Origin: Marisa cornuarietis
Lineage: Eukaryota; Mollusca; Gastropoda; Architaenioglossa; Ampullariidae
Assembly (NCBI GenBank): GCA_004794655.1
Contig: SMMW01000622.1
Coordinates: forward strand, 620,001-684,000
Length of the DNA stretch: 64,000 nucleotides
Direction of reading: 5' to 3'
Every line of letters starts with the position of its first letter. Position 1 is the first letter of the stretch. The translations under genes and the position numbers were made by a program. The notes beneath the pieces are model-generated. The model was not told the origin of the DNA. It made no database searches and was given only the letters and a program-made list of their open reading frames with translations. This document shows, piece after piece, positions 1-11,500 of this stretch.

Positions 1-174
1 GCTGAACCATTAAAAAGAGCAATAGTCATTGTGTCTCTCATTTAAACAGGTCATGTCAAGGAAAGACAGAACTTAACTGGATGAATTAAAGAAGTAATAA
101 TGTGGATATACTAACAGATATGTTATATTGAAGTACAGTTGGATAATGTTAGGATGAAGGTTATCACAGCTTAT

Positions 175-1197
175 TTGATTCATTGTTCATCCTCTACACT
201 TTACTCAAACATCTGGAGAATCCACAAGCCCACACACAACTGCTGTTTGCTGACTTCTCATCGGCCTTCAACACCATTCAACCACATCTCCTAGCTAGAA
301 GACTCCTTGACGAGTTTTCCTTTGATCATCAGCTAGTGTCATGGATCATTTAGTTTTTGGTTGACAGGCAGCGAGTACTTGTCAATGGCACTTTTTCCGA
401 CTCAATCACAACATGCACCGGCTCACCTCCAGGCTGTGTTTTATCTCCACTTCTGTTTATTCTGTATACCAACAGTTGTCACAGTAACCATGAGGGTCAA
501 TATCTCGTCAAATTCTATGATGACACTGCACTGTTGTCTCTCCTTCGCAAGCCAGTAGATACCCATGGTGTAGCTTTGGAAGAATTCATTGCCTGGTGCA
601 ATGACAATTTCTTACAACTTAATGTAAGACCAAAGAGATGGGCTTTGATTTCCATCAGAATTCTCCACCAAGTCCCGTAAGTGTCATCCACGACAAGGAG
701 GTGGAAATTGTTCCTGCTTTTAAATACCTAGGCACCATCTTCAATAGGCGACTTTGCTGGGATGTCAACACTCAAACTGTCGTGAAGAAGGCTCAACAAC
801 GCCTCTTCCTTCTCCGGAAGCTGTTTCTACAAAAGTTTATCAGTGAAGGACAAGTGCAGCATATATCGTGTGGTATCCACCTGCTCCAACGTCATTAGGA
901 CAGCCCAGAGTGCTCTTCTGAATCTGTATAACAGGCAATCCTTCATGATGAGGCATGTCCTGTCGAGAGAATTTGTCCAGCTCCCATCAGGCCGCCGATT
1001 TTGTGTGCCTGCATGCAGGACCAATAGACTGCGGCTATCATTCATTGTTTTGGCCATGTGACTTTTGAATGGTGCTGTGTGAATGAATGAAACATGAATG
1101 TGAAAGTCTGTTTTGTGCATACAAATGTGTATGAATATTTTTTTGTTATCGAGCTGCCACTGAATTGCCCTTCGGGACAAATAAACTATTATCTTAA
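175..1197 (+). mobile_element. L2/CR1-like LINE fragment (family A), reverse transcriptase to 3' end, dead
   Basis: Reverse transcriptase remnant read through shifting + frames. It begins F-A-D-F-S-S-A-F-N-T-I, continues with a G-x-P-x-G-C-V-L-S-P-L-L-F block near 420-450, and has a catalytic box mutated to F-Y-D-D near 513. Thumb-region blocks Y-L-G-T-I-F and S-G-R-R-F-C-V-P follow near 725 and 990. A TAG interrupts the frame near 350 and at least one frameshift follows, so it is non-functional. The 3' end carries 'ttgcccttcgggacaaataa' near 1165, the hallmark tail of this group. Two further copies lie on the minus strand at 26.5 and 36 kb. The clade assignment is by motif memory only. Confidence 0.85.
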
Positions 1198-3098
1198 AAA
1201 GGAACCTTATTACACCAGAAAATTGCACAAGATCCTTAAAAAATAAAATAAACAGCCCATGACAAAGAAAGCTGCCTAATGAGTGACTGTAATTGTTCGG
1301 TTATAGTTTAATTGTCTAAATAAGTATCGTAAATATATGCATGCTTATTTATTGTTGGAATATTTAGTTCAGTTCATTTTTGTCACTTAAGAGTGCCTAA
1401 GATTTTGTAAACTTCAAGTATCATAAAAAGGGGTGGGGTGTCTGGCTTTGACCATACTTCAGTACCAGGAAAATTTTGTCTCCCACCCACACATAAGGAA
1501 GAAGTTTTATCTGTGTGCATGGACAACAGTGATTGATGCCCATTTTCAGACTAACAAACTTGGGAAAATTTTTTATGCAAGTGGCAAGGCAATGAATGAA
1601 GTCATGCCAGGAAAATGTAATTTCCATCATCACTCATCAGAAAAAGATTTCAAGAACTGGATATTATAGGGAAAAAAGTAAAATAAAATAAATGAAACAT
1701 GAGTGACAGATGACCTGTAGTTAGTTCAGTCTGCAAATTAAGAAAATGCCTCTGAATAGTACATGCATGATGATATTTGGAAAAACTTAAAATCTAAAAG
1801 ACTAAATACCAATGGAAAGCTCATTTCCCTACATCCCAGACTAAGTACGTTGGTCAAAAACCTTGTAGGTTCTCTCACGTGTAAATGTTCATACATGGTC
1901 CTGACCATTACTGAGATTGGCAGCAGAATTCAAATTTTAATTTTTTTTTAGGCATTTCCCATAAGATTGATGGTGATTTTGACAGCAGAATTGTGTACAC
2001 TACGTTATAGCTTATAATGAAGTAATCATTTTCCTCCTTTTTCATGTGACATTTTGAGAAGAAATAAGTGTGTGATAGGCACAGTGAATGTCTCAGAAAG
2101 GAAAGATCCTCTAACCTGCTTTGAGTTGTGGTCAACATTTGTTTGCATGTATAAGCCATGCACAACAGGACTGTGGGAGAAACTGTCAAATCATGTTCCT
2201 GTGATTTATAACCCAGCCAAGGTCATTGGTAGTTAATTCTGAAGGTTTTTATTCGAAGTGTGTGTATGCATTGTTGGTATTATGGGTTTTCCAGCTCTTT
2301 GTCTTGTCTAGAAAAGAGCAGAAATCCATGTATGAAAATGTTCATGGATCTTGAACGAGCTTTTGTTTGAAAGGCAAATAAATGCTCTTTCCGCTGGTAT
2401 GCAATATGACCCATTTGCTGTTCTCAAACATTTTCTATACTTGCTAATTCTGAGCACAGCAAGAACAAATATGAAGTCACTATTTTTAGTGACAAAATAT
2501 ACATTTTTCTACAAAGTTTTATGATAAATCCTTTGGAGAGTGGATAGAGGACCCATTGAACATTTATGATATGCTATAATCCCCAAATTTCTAAAAATTA
2601 AGACTTTTTCCAAATTTCAGGGCTGTGTCTTGCCTTAATTATTTTTCTACCTTGCCATTTTGTCTTTCCAGGAATTGATTTCAGAACTGACTTTTTCAAT
2701 AGGGGCATAAATTCAGAATAGATTAATTTTTAATGATTATATCACCTGATTCCATTATTATTTGAAGATAGGGAGGAAGCCAGAATATCTTTCATGAGGC
2801 ATTTTAAAGATTTTGAGAGGTTTATGTACCATATAATTTGGCACTTGCATATCAGGACTATTTTTGTAATTCAATTCTTCTTCGGCAGTTACTTAATAGA
2901 GTGAGTTTGAGATCTTTATGGTCTGAGGCAGTAGACGAGGCATCAAGAAACATCCTGTACCACATTAGAAAAATGCTTATATTCCATTTTCTGTCAGGTG
3001 GTTTGGTGTAGATAGATGACTGAGACAAACATGGCAAAATTACCGGATCATAAGACTAGAATGTTCAAAATTTTCATGTCTTTTTTTTTTTTTTACAG
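1198..3098. other. Non-coding, probably intron of the gene ending at 3743
   Basis: AT-rich sequence with only short random open frames. It ends in a strong pyrimidine tract (14 T near 3081-3094) and a ttttacag acceptor at 3098. It is therefore read as the last intron of a gene entering from the left. No earlier exon is recognisable here. Confidence 0.5.
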
Positions 3099-3743
3099 CA
3101 TCATTCAGCCTGTGGATTTTCTATAACTGCTGCAGAGCACTCTGCATCATGGCAGACTATTTTACCGCCCAGTTATGTGGATGAATGCCATAAGAGAAGA
3201 GAGGAACACAACACACAGGAAGGATTGCCACATCAGTGTTACACTGCAGAACAGATTAATCCAATGTCATCTAGTACTGAAACTATGGTACCTTTTAATT
3301 CCCAGTTCATGTATTCTTCACCAGTGAGTCATGGAACACAGCAAAGGTACTCACACAGTGTATCTTGCATCCTAAACATTCCAGAACAGTTTTGTCAGTA
3401 CTCTTGTGAAAGCACTGAGGGACAGTTACACTGCTCCCATACAAGCCATAACCAGTCTTCACCTGAACACCAACCTCTTTCCAGTCCAGAAGGGTATAGC
3501 TTAGAAGTTCACCATCCATTTCCAAGCCAATCATCTGCAGAGATAAGAGTCCAACAGATGTCAGAACCAAGTGATGAGGGAATGACTTCAGCAGTGGACA
3601 GATGTCTTGTGGAGGGTTATAGCCCTGATCTAGATGAAGCTGAAAATCCACATTATTTTCAGATCAATCAGATGCTGTTTGATGCTCACTGTTTAAGGAT
3701 AAAGAGATTCTATTCGCATCGCACACAGCAGAATTCTGTGTGA
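3099..3743 (+). CDS. Terminal coding exon of an unrecognised gene
   Basis: The open frame runs from the splice acceptor at 3098/3099 to the TGA at 3741-3743, about 214 residues. It enters in phase 0 with H-H-S-A-C-G-F-S-I-T. The internal GTG at 3177 is not a start, because the frame is open back to the acceptor. The protein is rich in Ser, Gln, His and Pro with many short polar stretches, so it is probably mostly disordered. The C-terminal 35 residues look more ordered (Y-F-Q-I-N-Q-M-L-F-D-A-H-C-L-R-I-K-R-F) and could be a short amphipathic helix used for binding. I do not recognise the family and assign no function. Poly(A) signals downstream support it as a last exon. A processed pseudogene is less likely because the acceptor is intact. 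Confidence 0.65.
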   Translation, partial: HHSACGFSITAAEHSASWQTILPPSYVDECHKRREEHNTQEGLPHQCYTAEQINPMSSSTETMVPFNSQFMYSSPVSHGTQQRYSHSVSCILNIPEQFCQYSCESTEGQLHCSHTSHNQSSPEHQPLSSPEGYSLEVHHPFPSQSSAEIRVQQMSEPSDEGMTSAVDRCLVEGYSPDLDEAENPHYFQINQMLFDAHCLRIKRFYSHRTQQNSV

Positions 3744-4004
3744 CTATTCTTTTTAGTCTGTTGGATATCCAGAGATCTGTAATGCTTTGTGGAAATAATC
3801 ATACATAGTTACTGCTTTCAGGTACTTTTAGCACAAGAATCGTTGTACTGCTTTTTAACTCAATCCTAATGAAGTGAAATGTCAACTGCAGAAGTGCATA
3901 AGAGTGTGCTGCTGACAAATAACTGGGTTTACATGCATTTTGAACATTTTATACTGAAGAACAATTAACTGTTCTAGAGAAGGAGCTGCTGCATTCAAAA
4001 GCAG

Positions 4005-4010
4005 AATAAA
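4005..4010 (+). terminator. First AATAAA poly(A) signal after the 3743 stop
   Basis: Canonical AATAAA about 260 bases downstream of the stop codon of the 3099-3743 exon. It is a plausible proximal polyadenylation site for that transcript. Confidence 0.4.
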
Positions 4011-4443
4011 TTTTTTGGAGCTTTTTAATGTCATCAAGAGTTAACAACAGCCGAAAAAACAATCAATTTTCTATACAACATATTAATGAAATTTAAATGC
4101 TACCTAGAATATTTCTTCTGTATTTTATTTGTAAAATTCTTAATTTTCCTTTCTTTGATGATGAAGCTGTCTTATATCTTTGCATGTTGAATTCTCTAAT
4201 TTATCTTCCAGTATGGTATCACAGGCTGCTGCCAGAATGGCAGTTATTTTCTTTGCATCTTTATTATTGTCAGGGTAGTTTTCTTTTTAATATTTGACCC
4301 TTACAATGACACTTGCACATTGTTGATCACCTCTTAATCTGAAAAACCTCAGGCAGATGGAAATTAATACATACATTTGGCTGGTTGGGAAGTGTTGGGG
4401 GCTTAAGCGTCTTGTTTCACATACTTGTAACAGGTATACTTTC

Positions 4444-4449
4444 AATAAA
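4444..4449 (+). terminator. Second AATAAA poly(A) signal
   Basis: Canonical AATAAA in 'tttcaataaaggcttgcaag', followed by a GT-rich stretch. It is about 700 bases after the stop at 3743 and could be the distal end of a longer 3' UTR. Confidence 0.4.
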
Positions 4450-5370
4450 GGCTTGCAAGTAAAATGGGATATCGTCTAGAACAAGAATGCTTGGTGAGAC
4501 CTGTAGAAACTGTTGTTGGATAACACTTTAATCCATCAGTTTTACATTGTTGCATCAAAGGAGAAAGAAATTTTCACTTTCCTAGATGTTTTGAAATCAC
4601 AAAAAAAACATAAGAGTGCATTGTACAAGGCAGTCTTCATTATGCCATATATAACATTCAAATAGTAAGGATCTACCCAAGCAGGAAGCATTCAGTGTTT
4701 GTGTGACCTTAAGTCAAGATACAGCTGGCACTTTTTGATTCTGGAATTTGACGATGTTATCATAGAAAACACTGTGCTTAAGATGATTCATCTGCAAGTC
4801 AAAATATTTAAGAGGAAAAAAACCCTTGAAAAATCTCTCTAGTTTTTAGAGGGATTCATGTAATCAACTAAACAACACAATAAACTGAAAATATAGCAAA
4901 ACATAATTTTTGTTTTTTTTAAAACTTCAAAGGGAAATTCAAATTATAATCAGTGAGCTTGAGAATGGTGGTAGAAGTGGGGGTGGGGATTTCAAATATT
5001 TTGATCCTTTATTGAACTGGCCATCAAAGGAATTAACAAAAGAGTCACGTAAGCAGTCATCAAAATGTGTAAGACACGCTTGACTATGTAACTATCACCA
5101 ATCACTCTGTCACAACACCGTGAAGTGTATCACCAACTCACTTCTTTCAACACACTTGTGGAGCCTGACAAATACGTGCTCTTTCACACAAATTAAAGAA
5201 TGATTTGTCTAATGAATCTACTTTAGTAATCACAAATAAAAAGAAAAACAAGAAAAATACACTTAAATGAGAAGGTCAGTTTAAAACCGATTCTTACATC
5301 TAGATTATTTTTAAGAACAGAATCCCTACCCTTCGAGTACTTCCTTGCAAATACCTAAAAGAATATATAA
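4450..5370. other. Intergenic, nothing recognised
   Basis: AT-rich sequence with several A and T runs. No open frame with protein-like composition and no recognisable repeat ends were seen. Confidence 0.4.
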
Positions 5371-5373
5371 AGC

Positions 5374-6420
5374 CCTACTCAACTAAGCGTTCTATATAAC
5401 TCCTAAATGCCCTAGTCAACAAATTCTTCTTTTCAATTCCTACTCTACTGGCCTTGTTTCTCGTCCTGACGCTCTTAACAATAATAATAATGAAAGGGAC
5501 GTAAAGGGAAGAGAAGTTCAGAAAAATAATGAGGGCAGGAGCCTGCAAAGAAATTAAAACATAGCACAGACAGTTTGTACTGGATGCAAGAACGGATGGG
5601 TAGCCAGTGCAGAAAACGAGAGGAGTGACATGGTCCCATTTCCTTGCTCTAAGCACCAGACGTGGAGCAGAGTTCTGTACTTTCTGGAGTCTCTGAATGA
5701 GGTATGAGGGGCAGCCTGCAAGCAAGGAGTTGCAGTAGTCGAGAAAGAACAAACGCAGACAAGAGTGTTGGTAGCGCGTGTAGAGAGAAAATGACAGATG
5801 GCACTGATCTTACGGAGCTCATAATAGGCAGACTGACAGCTGTAACATGTTTATGGAGTGTCATGTCATCAGTAACAATAAATCCCAGATTCCTAACGGA
5901 TGACATAAAGGTGATATTGGTTTCGCCCACCTTGATGTGATTGACCACCTTGATGTGACTGACGAGGGAAGGTTGATGTCTTCTTCTGTGGCACAAGAGG
6001 GCTTCTGTTTTATCAACGTTAGTTTAAGCTTGTTTTTTACCATCCAGTCCTTGACATTGCTAATACAAGCTTCTAGAGAGCTAATAGCAGAGTGAGACTC
6101 AGCCAGTGGAGTGGAACAGTCATGTCGTCAGCATAGGACTGATGAGAAACCTGGTGAGACTGGATGCATGATGAAAGTGGTTTAGTGTTGAGGATGAACA
6201 GAACTGGGCCAAGTACTGAACCTTGAAGAACACCACAGAGAAGTGGAGCAGGGCGAGATGTCTGACTGTCAGCTAACACAGTCTGGGTCCTATCAGTGAG
6301 ATAGGAGTTGAACCATGAGAGGGCAGGTCCAGAAATTCCGTAGAGGGTGAGGAGTCTATGAAGAAGTAGAGAGTGGTCTATAGTGTTGAATGCAGGAGAC
6401 ACGTCCAATAGAGTTAATGA
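5374..6420 (-). mobile_element. L2-like LINE fragment (family B), reverse transcriptase domain
   Basis: On the minus strand, from high to low coordinates: L-L-D-V-S-P-A-F-N-T-I-D-H (near 6410), W-F-N-S-Y-L-T-D-R-T-Q, G-V-L-Q-G-S-V-L-G-P-V-L-F, the catalytic Y-A-D-D box near 6130, then N-L-G-F-I-V and D-Y-C-N-S-L-L-A-G with L-I-Q-R-L-Q-K-V-Q-N. These are reverse transcriptase palm and thumb blocks of the L2/CR1 group. Several frameshifts and stops show that it is a pseudogene. It abuts the 3' tail of a second minus-strand LINE at about 6420, which suggests nested insertion. Confidence 0.85.
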
Positions 6421-7068
6421 CGATGATGATGTCGATTTATATTGCGCAGGTATCCATTCAAAAGAATGCTCATTGCGCAGCAAAAACAGAAGAGAAGAAA
6501 AAAATAAAACAACAGGAAAGTAAAAAATAATAAAAACAGAAATGGTGCTAGGTTGTTTAAGTCTGTCTTAAGTAAACAAATGAGTCTTCAGTCTTTTCCA
6601 AAACATGGCTGCTGAGGTGGTGGTGGAGAGCAACGATGGCAGAGCATTCCACAGCTTAGGTGCTGCGTTTTTGAAGGCCCTGGCTCCAGTGCGCTTCTTG
6701 TTTGTGTCTTCCACTGCAGGGAGACAGAAGCGTGACTGGGAGCCAGAGCGCAGACCATGTGATGGCTGGTAAGGAGGAACTACCTCTTGTAAATAGTCAA
6801 GAGCAGTTTTGAACATGCAGGACTGTGCAATCGAAAGCACTTTGTGATCAATGCGCTTGTTCACTGGGAGCCAGTGAAGGCTCTGTAGGATAGGGGTGAT
6901 GTGCTCAGTGGATGACTTTGCATGGGTGACAATCCTGGCGGCTGTGTTTTGAACTTTTTGAAGTCGATCTAACTGCGTAGCAGGTATACCCCATAATGCA
7001 CTACTGCAGTAGTCCAATCTTGATATTTTGGTAAGAGTTAAGGGAGAAACATCACCACTGTCTCCCAA
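6421..7068 (-). mobile_element. L2-like LINE 3' end (family C), C-terminal reverse transcriptase and tail
   Basis: A continuous minus-strand frame of 166 residues covers the post-catalytic region: L-D-Y-C-S-S-A-L-W-G-I, L-D-R-L-Q-K-V-Q-N-T-A-A-R-I, L-H-W-L-P-V, A-F-K-N-A-A-P-K-L-W-N-A-L-P and a K-T-H-L-F-T end. The 3' UTR follows, with 'tatattgcgcaggtatccat' and a short ATC-type repeat tail at 6418-6450. The same 3' UTR recurs on the + strand at 16.28-16.46 kb, which defines the family. The intact frame suggests a younger copy than its neighbour. Confidence 0.85.
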
Positions 7069-7262
7069 ACGACTAACTGCTCGCTCTCTCTCATGTCATT
7101 TCTTTTATTTTTTACATCACCCATTCCCACATTCAGACAAACTGATGTCATTCACGCTCTTTCGTTCTTCCACAATGATCCTTATAATCATGATACCTGA
7201 CACACCCACTCCATTCCTAAAGGTAAGACAATTGTGTATTGATGATTCTGCCCACATAGAAA

Positions 7263-7335
7263 AAGCAGATAGCTGAGTGGTTAGAGCACTGAACCGAGAG
7301 GTGCACCAGTTCGATACCTGTATGGCACCTCAAAC
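7263..7335 (+). mobile_element. tRNA-derived SINE head (family S1)
   Basis: A polymerase III type internal promoter is visible: an A-box-like 'tagctgagtggttagagc' and a B-box-like 'agttcgatacc' about 30 bases later. It cannot be folded as a functional tRNA with a paired acceptor stem. Minus-strand relatives occur near 22.5, 23.4 and 38.6 kb. Confidence 0.6.
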
Positions 7336-7339
7336 TTCT

Positions 7340-8240
7340 TTCAGTTGACCAAACTGTCAGGAAAGGTTACCTGACTTCATAGAATGTTGGCAAAGGTAAA
7401 GCAATGAGGGATAGGAGATGGGCACCACCCTGACATGAAGCTGGCTCTGATTTTAACACGTGGAATGAGGAAACAAAGATGGAATGTCAAAGACATTTTG
7501 ATGATATGCAGCATCAGCCATTGATAGAAATAAGTTATTAGCAACCTGCACAAACCCTTCACAAGCAAAATCATGCTTTCAGTCTATGACTGGCCTTCTC
7601 ATGTTTCACAGACATACAGCAGTTTGGGGACACCATATATGTCAATTAAAGACAATACATTTGGCATTCATTCTTTTCAGAGTTACCAGGATTTCCACTG
7701 TTTAGTTGCACCTGGTTCCAGACACAATGCAAGCAACGCCTTGATAGAGATTAAACACAAATATCTGATGTAATTAGTTACCAGTTCAAGTCAATTCCAC
7801 AATACCGTTTCTCTCTAGTTTACGTGGAGCTTGTAATGGTCGAGCCTAATAAAGGAAATATATTAATAAAGATCTGGCATCAAATGAAAATCACAGCAAT
7901 CATAAAAACACAGACAACAACAAAAATTCAGCTGTAAAAAGAGTTTCATTACGGAGTATGAATTACAAGCAAGGAGTTACAACAATCAAGCCGTGATAAG
8001 AAACTTGATAAATACCATCCCCCCCTCCAAAAAAACAACAACAAACCAACTATAAAAAGAAGCTGTGAAGATAGTGGCAAACCATACAGATACCTGACTT
8101 AAAAAAACAAAAACAATAGTAAAAGAGAAAACTAAAGTTGTTTTAAGTAACGAACAGCAGAAACAAATACAACCCTTAAAACCGGATAGAATTCTAGGAT
8201 ACAGGAACGTGGCAGCATAAGGGATCTGGCAACCAGACTG
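7340..8240. other. Intergenic, nothing recognised
   Basis: Short open frames without protein-like character. No clear repeat ends. Confidence 0.4.
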
Positions 8241-8474
8241 CGGACTAGGTAAGAGCGTCCCAGACCAGCAACCTTACTCCTACCCCAAGCCATCCCCTCA
8301 TCGCCCCTTTCACCCTACACTCCCCATCCTCTCATCGCCTTTAGGTGGAAGAACTTTTGCCATCCTAACACCACAGACTTCATACACGTCCGCGCTAACA
8401 GAGCAGCAACTGTACAACTGAGAGTTATGTACCCTGTACACAGCCCGGGAAATCACTGACTGTTAAATCGCGCG
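8241..8474 (+). promoter_or_regulatory. Probable CHTF18 promoter and 5' UTR
   Basis: The 230 bases before the start codon are richer in C and G than the flanks and contain several CpGs ('cgtccgcgctaacagagc' near 8388, 'aaatcgcgcgatgg' at the start). No TATA box is evident. A CpG-containing, TATA-less upstream region fits a housekeeping replication gene. The transcription start cannot be fixed from sequence alone. Confidence 0.4.
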
Positions 8475-8535
8475 ATGGATGAATATCTGTTCGAGCTGGA
8501 ATATGCCGATGAATTGGATGCACTCGGAGATAAAG
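8475..8535 (+). CDS. CHTF18: CHTF18 exon 1 (start codon)
   Basis: ATG at 8475-8477 opens [15 protein letters not shown], an acidic N terminus like that of other CTF18 proteins. It ends in a g|gtaca donor with one base carried over. The phase joins exon 2 without a break. No upstream in-frame ATG is visible close by. Confidence 0.8.
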
Positions 8536-11500
8536 GTACATAATTATTTGTAGATACAACAACAATAGTAGTAATAGCTGAATTAAAATGTTGGTTCCTA
8601 CTCAAATACTTTCTGATTGTTTTATCTGCTTCAGTGTTGCAGTATTATTTGATCGAAAAAATACGTACAACGTCAGCATCACGGACCTTCATCTACTGAT
8701 TGAAAGTGATATTGACAAATTGCAAGTGGTGTGAAAAGTGGAAATTATATTTCAGTATATCAAAGTGTGAAGTTAATGCATGTAGGTACAAACAATCAAA
8801 GATGCACATACAAAATAAATGAGCTAAAATAAAAATGGATGATGAGGTTTGATAATAAAGGTATTGTACAAAATTGTGCAAAATTCTTCTGTATCCACAT
8901 TTAGAATATGCCTATGCAATCTGGTGTTGATTCCTAAAAAGGCAATCAATTTTTATAAACAGCAGCTAATTCTTGTCTTTCATTGGATCATATAAAATTA
9001 GGGGCATCAATGCCATCCTTCTTCTGTGACAACATAAACAAAAGCCTGTGGCAATTTTATTTTATGGCAGTGTTTGTGCGCCACCTTTAGAATACATTGA
9101 TCTTCTAGAAAGGCTAAAAGGTCATTGATACCAGCTTGAAGTAAAAGTGCAAGGGACAAGGTGTGGGCTTATCCAAGCTAAGCATAATAATAATAATAAT
9201 GAAGATTTTTTATAGCGCATATTCACACACATAGAGAGCATGCTCTTGGCGCTTAAAACGGGGAAGAGACATGGACTAAATGAATAGAACACGAGGGATG
9301 GAAGAATAAACGACAGTACTGACGAGTGACGACAAACAGAAAACACAAAAAGGCACCAAGTAACAGGAACAGAGAATTTAGTGATTCTGCAGAGGAAGAT
9401 GTGTAGAAAAGTAGCTAGAGCGGAAAGGGGGAGGGTAAGAAGGACTAGCATTGTGTGGACTGTTAGGAGTAATGCTCAAGGAAGAAGTGAGTTTACAGTG
9501 CAGATTTGAAGGATTCAGTTGTTGGAAGGATATTAAAATAAAATCTGATATTAAAGAGGCCGTCAGGCCTAGGCAATGATAGCCAGTCCCTACTACTACT
9601 ACTACATTATTGGCTATTATGAGTTAAATTACTTTATTTGCTGTTATTTTTGTGTTGTCATAATACGATTATATAACTGTTTTTTGTGTGTTGTTTGTCT
9701 TCAGGAGAACCTCCTGTGGGAATAACACCAAAATCAAGAAAATGCCTTTATTTTGCTACTGCAGAGAGCAGTGCAAAAATAATTGACAGTGACTCTGTAT
9801 TACCACAGAAGTCAGTGCAAAACATTAGCAACTCTTTCCTTGAAGATAATGGGGACTATCAGATTAGTTTTCAAGATGCTGGCCAGTCTCCTCAAGGGAT
9901 TATTGAAGATCTCTCCAGAAGAGAAGCCAGAAGAAAGCGCTCTGCAAAAGACTTAAATGGCACTGAAGAAGAAGAGTATTTTGACAGTTTTCAGGACCTA
10001 GGTAAAATCTTTCTCATGTGGCTAGTGACTAGGAATCATTATTGCTTCACTGCAGACTGGTGGCAGTTAACCGCTTTTCCAGCTAAGATTAAAGCTCTCC
10101 AGTTCCTAAAATCTGATAATAGCAGTGGTTTAATATTTCATTAGTGATCCCATCAGGCCTTGAGAATCACTGTGGATTCAAAATAGATCTTGCTCATGAG
10201 CTGAGGTCTATACAAAATTAATCTGAGACAGTTTACTTTTTTTCTTTTACTTTTACTAAATTATAAGTTTATGGAGACAGTTGGCTGTTTCTGGTGGTGG
10301 GTCATTGTTCATTTAACAATGTCTTTTACAGTGTTAAAAGATTTTAGTGTTAAGCCTATGCTTTGCCACTGTATTAACTAATTAATATTGAATATTGCAT
10401 TTATGAGTGGCCTGTCTTTGGAAAACATTGGGGTGTAATATCTGACACTTAAAATCTGACTATGGTAAGTAGGTATCTCCAAACTGACGAAGCTGCTGTG
10501 ATTATGATGTAGTTTTGTAAAAATATCCTTAACTGTAAAGCACGCTATATAAATATATATAGATATTCTATTGTTGCATGTTTAATATCAGTGCTTTAAA
10601 TAAAAATATTAATTTGATCTTTCAGTTGGTATAATTTGCTTTAAATGTGATGCTTGAAACGACCCTACCCAAACAAATTTTGGTCTGCAGTGTCAGAAAT
10701 TTGTTAAGGTCTTGATAAGATGCTATTCCCCTTTTGCCCTTGATCTTACACCTGAAAGTTCTTGACCTTTATAGAATAAGAAGAAAAGGATTAGTTTGAG
10801 AACAAAACAAGGCAATTTTTGCATCAAAAGTATGCTTAAATTGAATGAAAAGTTTTATTAGATATTTGTTAGGGATACAAAGTATATGTTAGAGTAATAT
10901 TGGTATCAAAAGATGTATAATTCTCTTAACTACAAAACTGTCAGGTTTGTTGTTTTGAAAATAACAAATAATGATTGGGATATTCTGTTGGGGTACGCTG
11001 TGGAGAAAGACATGGTACAACTGGATTGAACTTTAAGGAGGCAAGACTTGCTACCAAGTAAATAAAAGGGCAGCTTATGGCTGGCCTTGTCAGTGCAACT
11101 GATGTCTGCAGTCTGATTCAGAAGATGCATTCTCAAGAAGTTTCCTGCATTAGATTAGCTTTGTTGGATGAGATTAGTTATAGCAAATTTTTCTTGCATC
11201 GTAAAAAAGCCATGACGTTCAGTCAGTCATCCCTTGACCGGCACCTGTCCTTGGGGGATCACATGGATTGACATGGCAGCTGACAGGGCTCGTCACTCTT
11301 GCCTATTTTGGGCAGTGATGAGCAGGTCCTGTACAGAACGACCAGTCCAGTTTTTGACGTTCATGTCAGTTCTTTTTCTGGCCACTGCAGCTTCGACTAC
11401 CCTCCAAGGTGCCTTGAAATATAGTCTTTGACAAGGTGTCGTGCTGGGTCACATGACCAAAGAAGACCATCTTACGTTGCCTGACTGTTGGAAGTAGAGA

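Larger units (their letters stand above)
8536..9704. other. CHTF18 intron 1, with LINE remnants
   Basis: GT donor at 8536 and a tgttgtttgtcttcag acceptor at 9704. It contains a + strand CR1-like fragment and a minus-strand LINE 3' end, listed separately. Confidence 0.7.
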
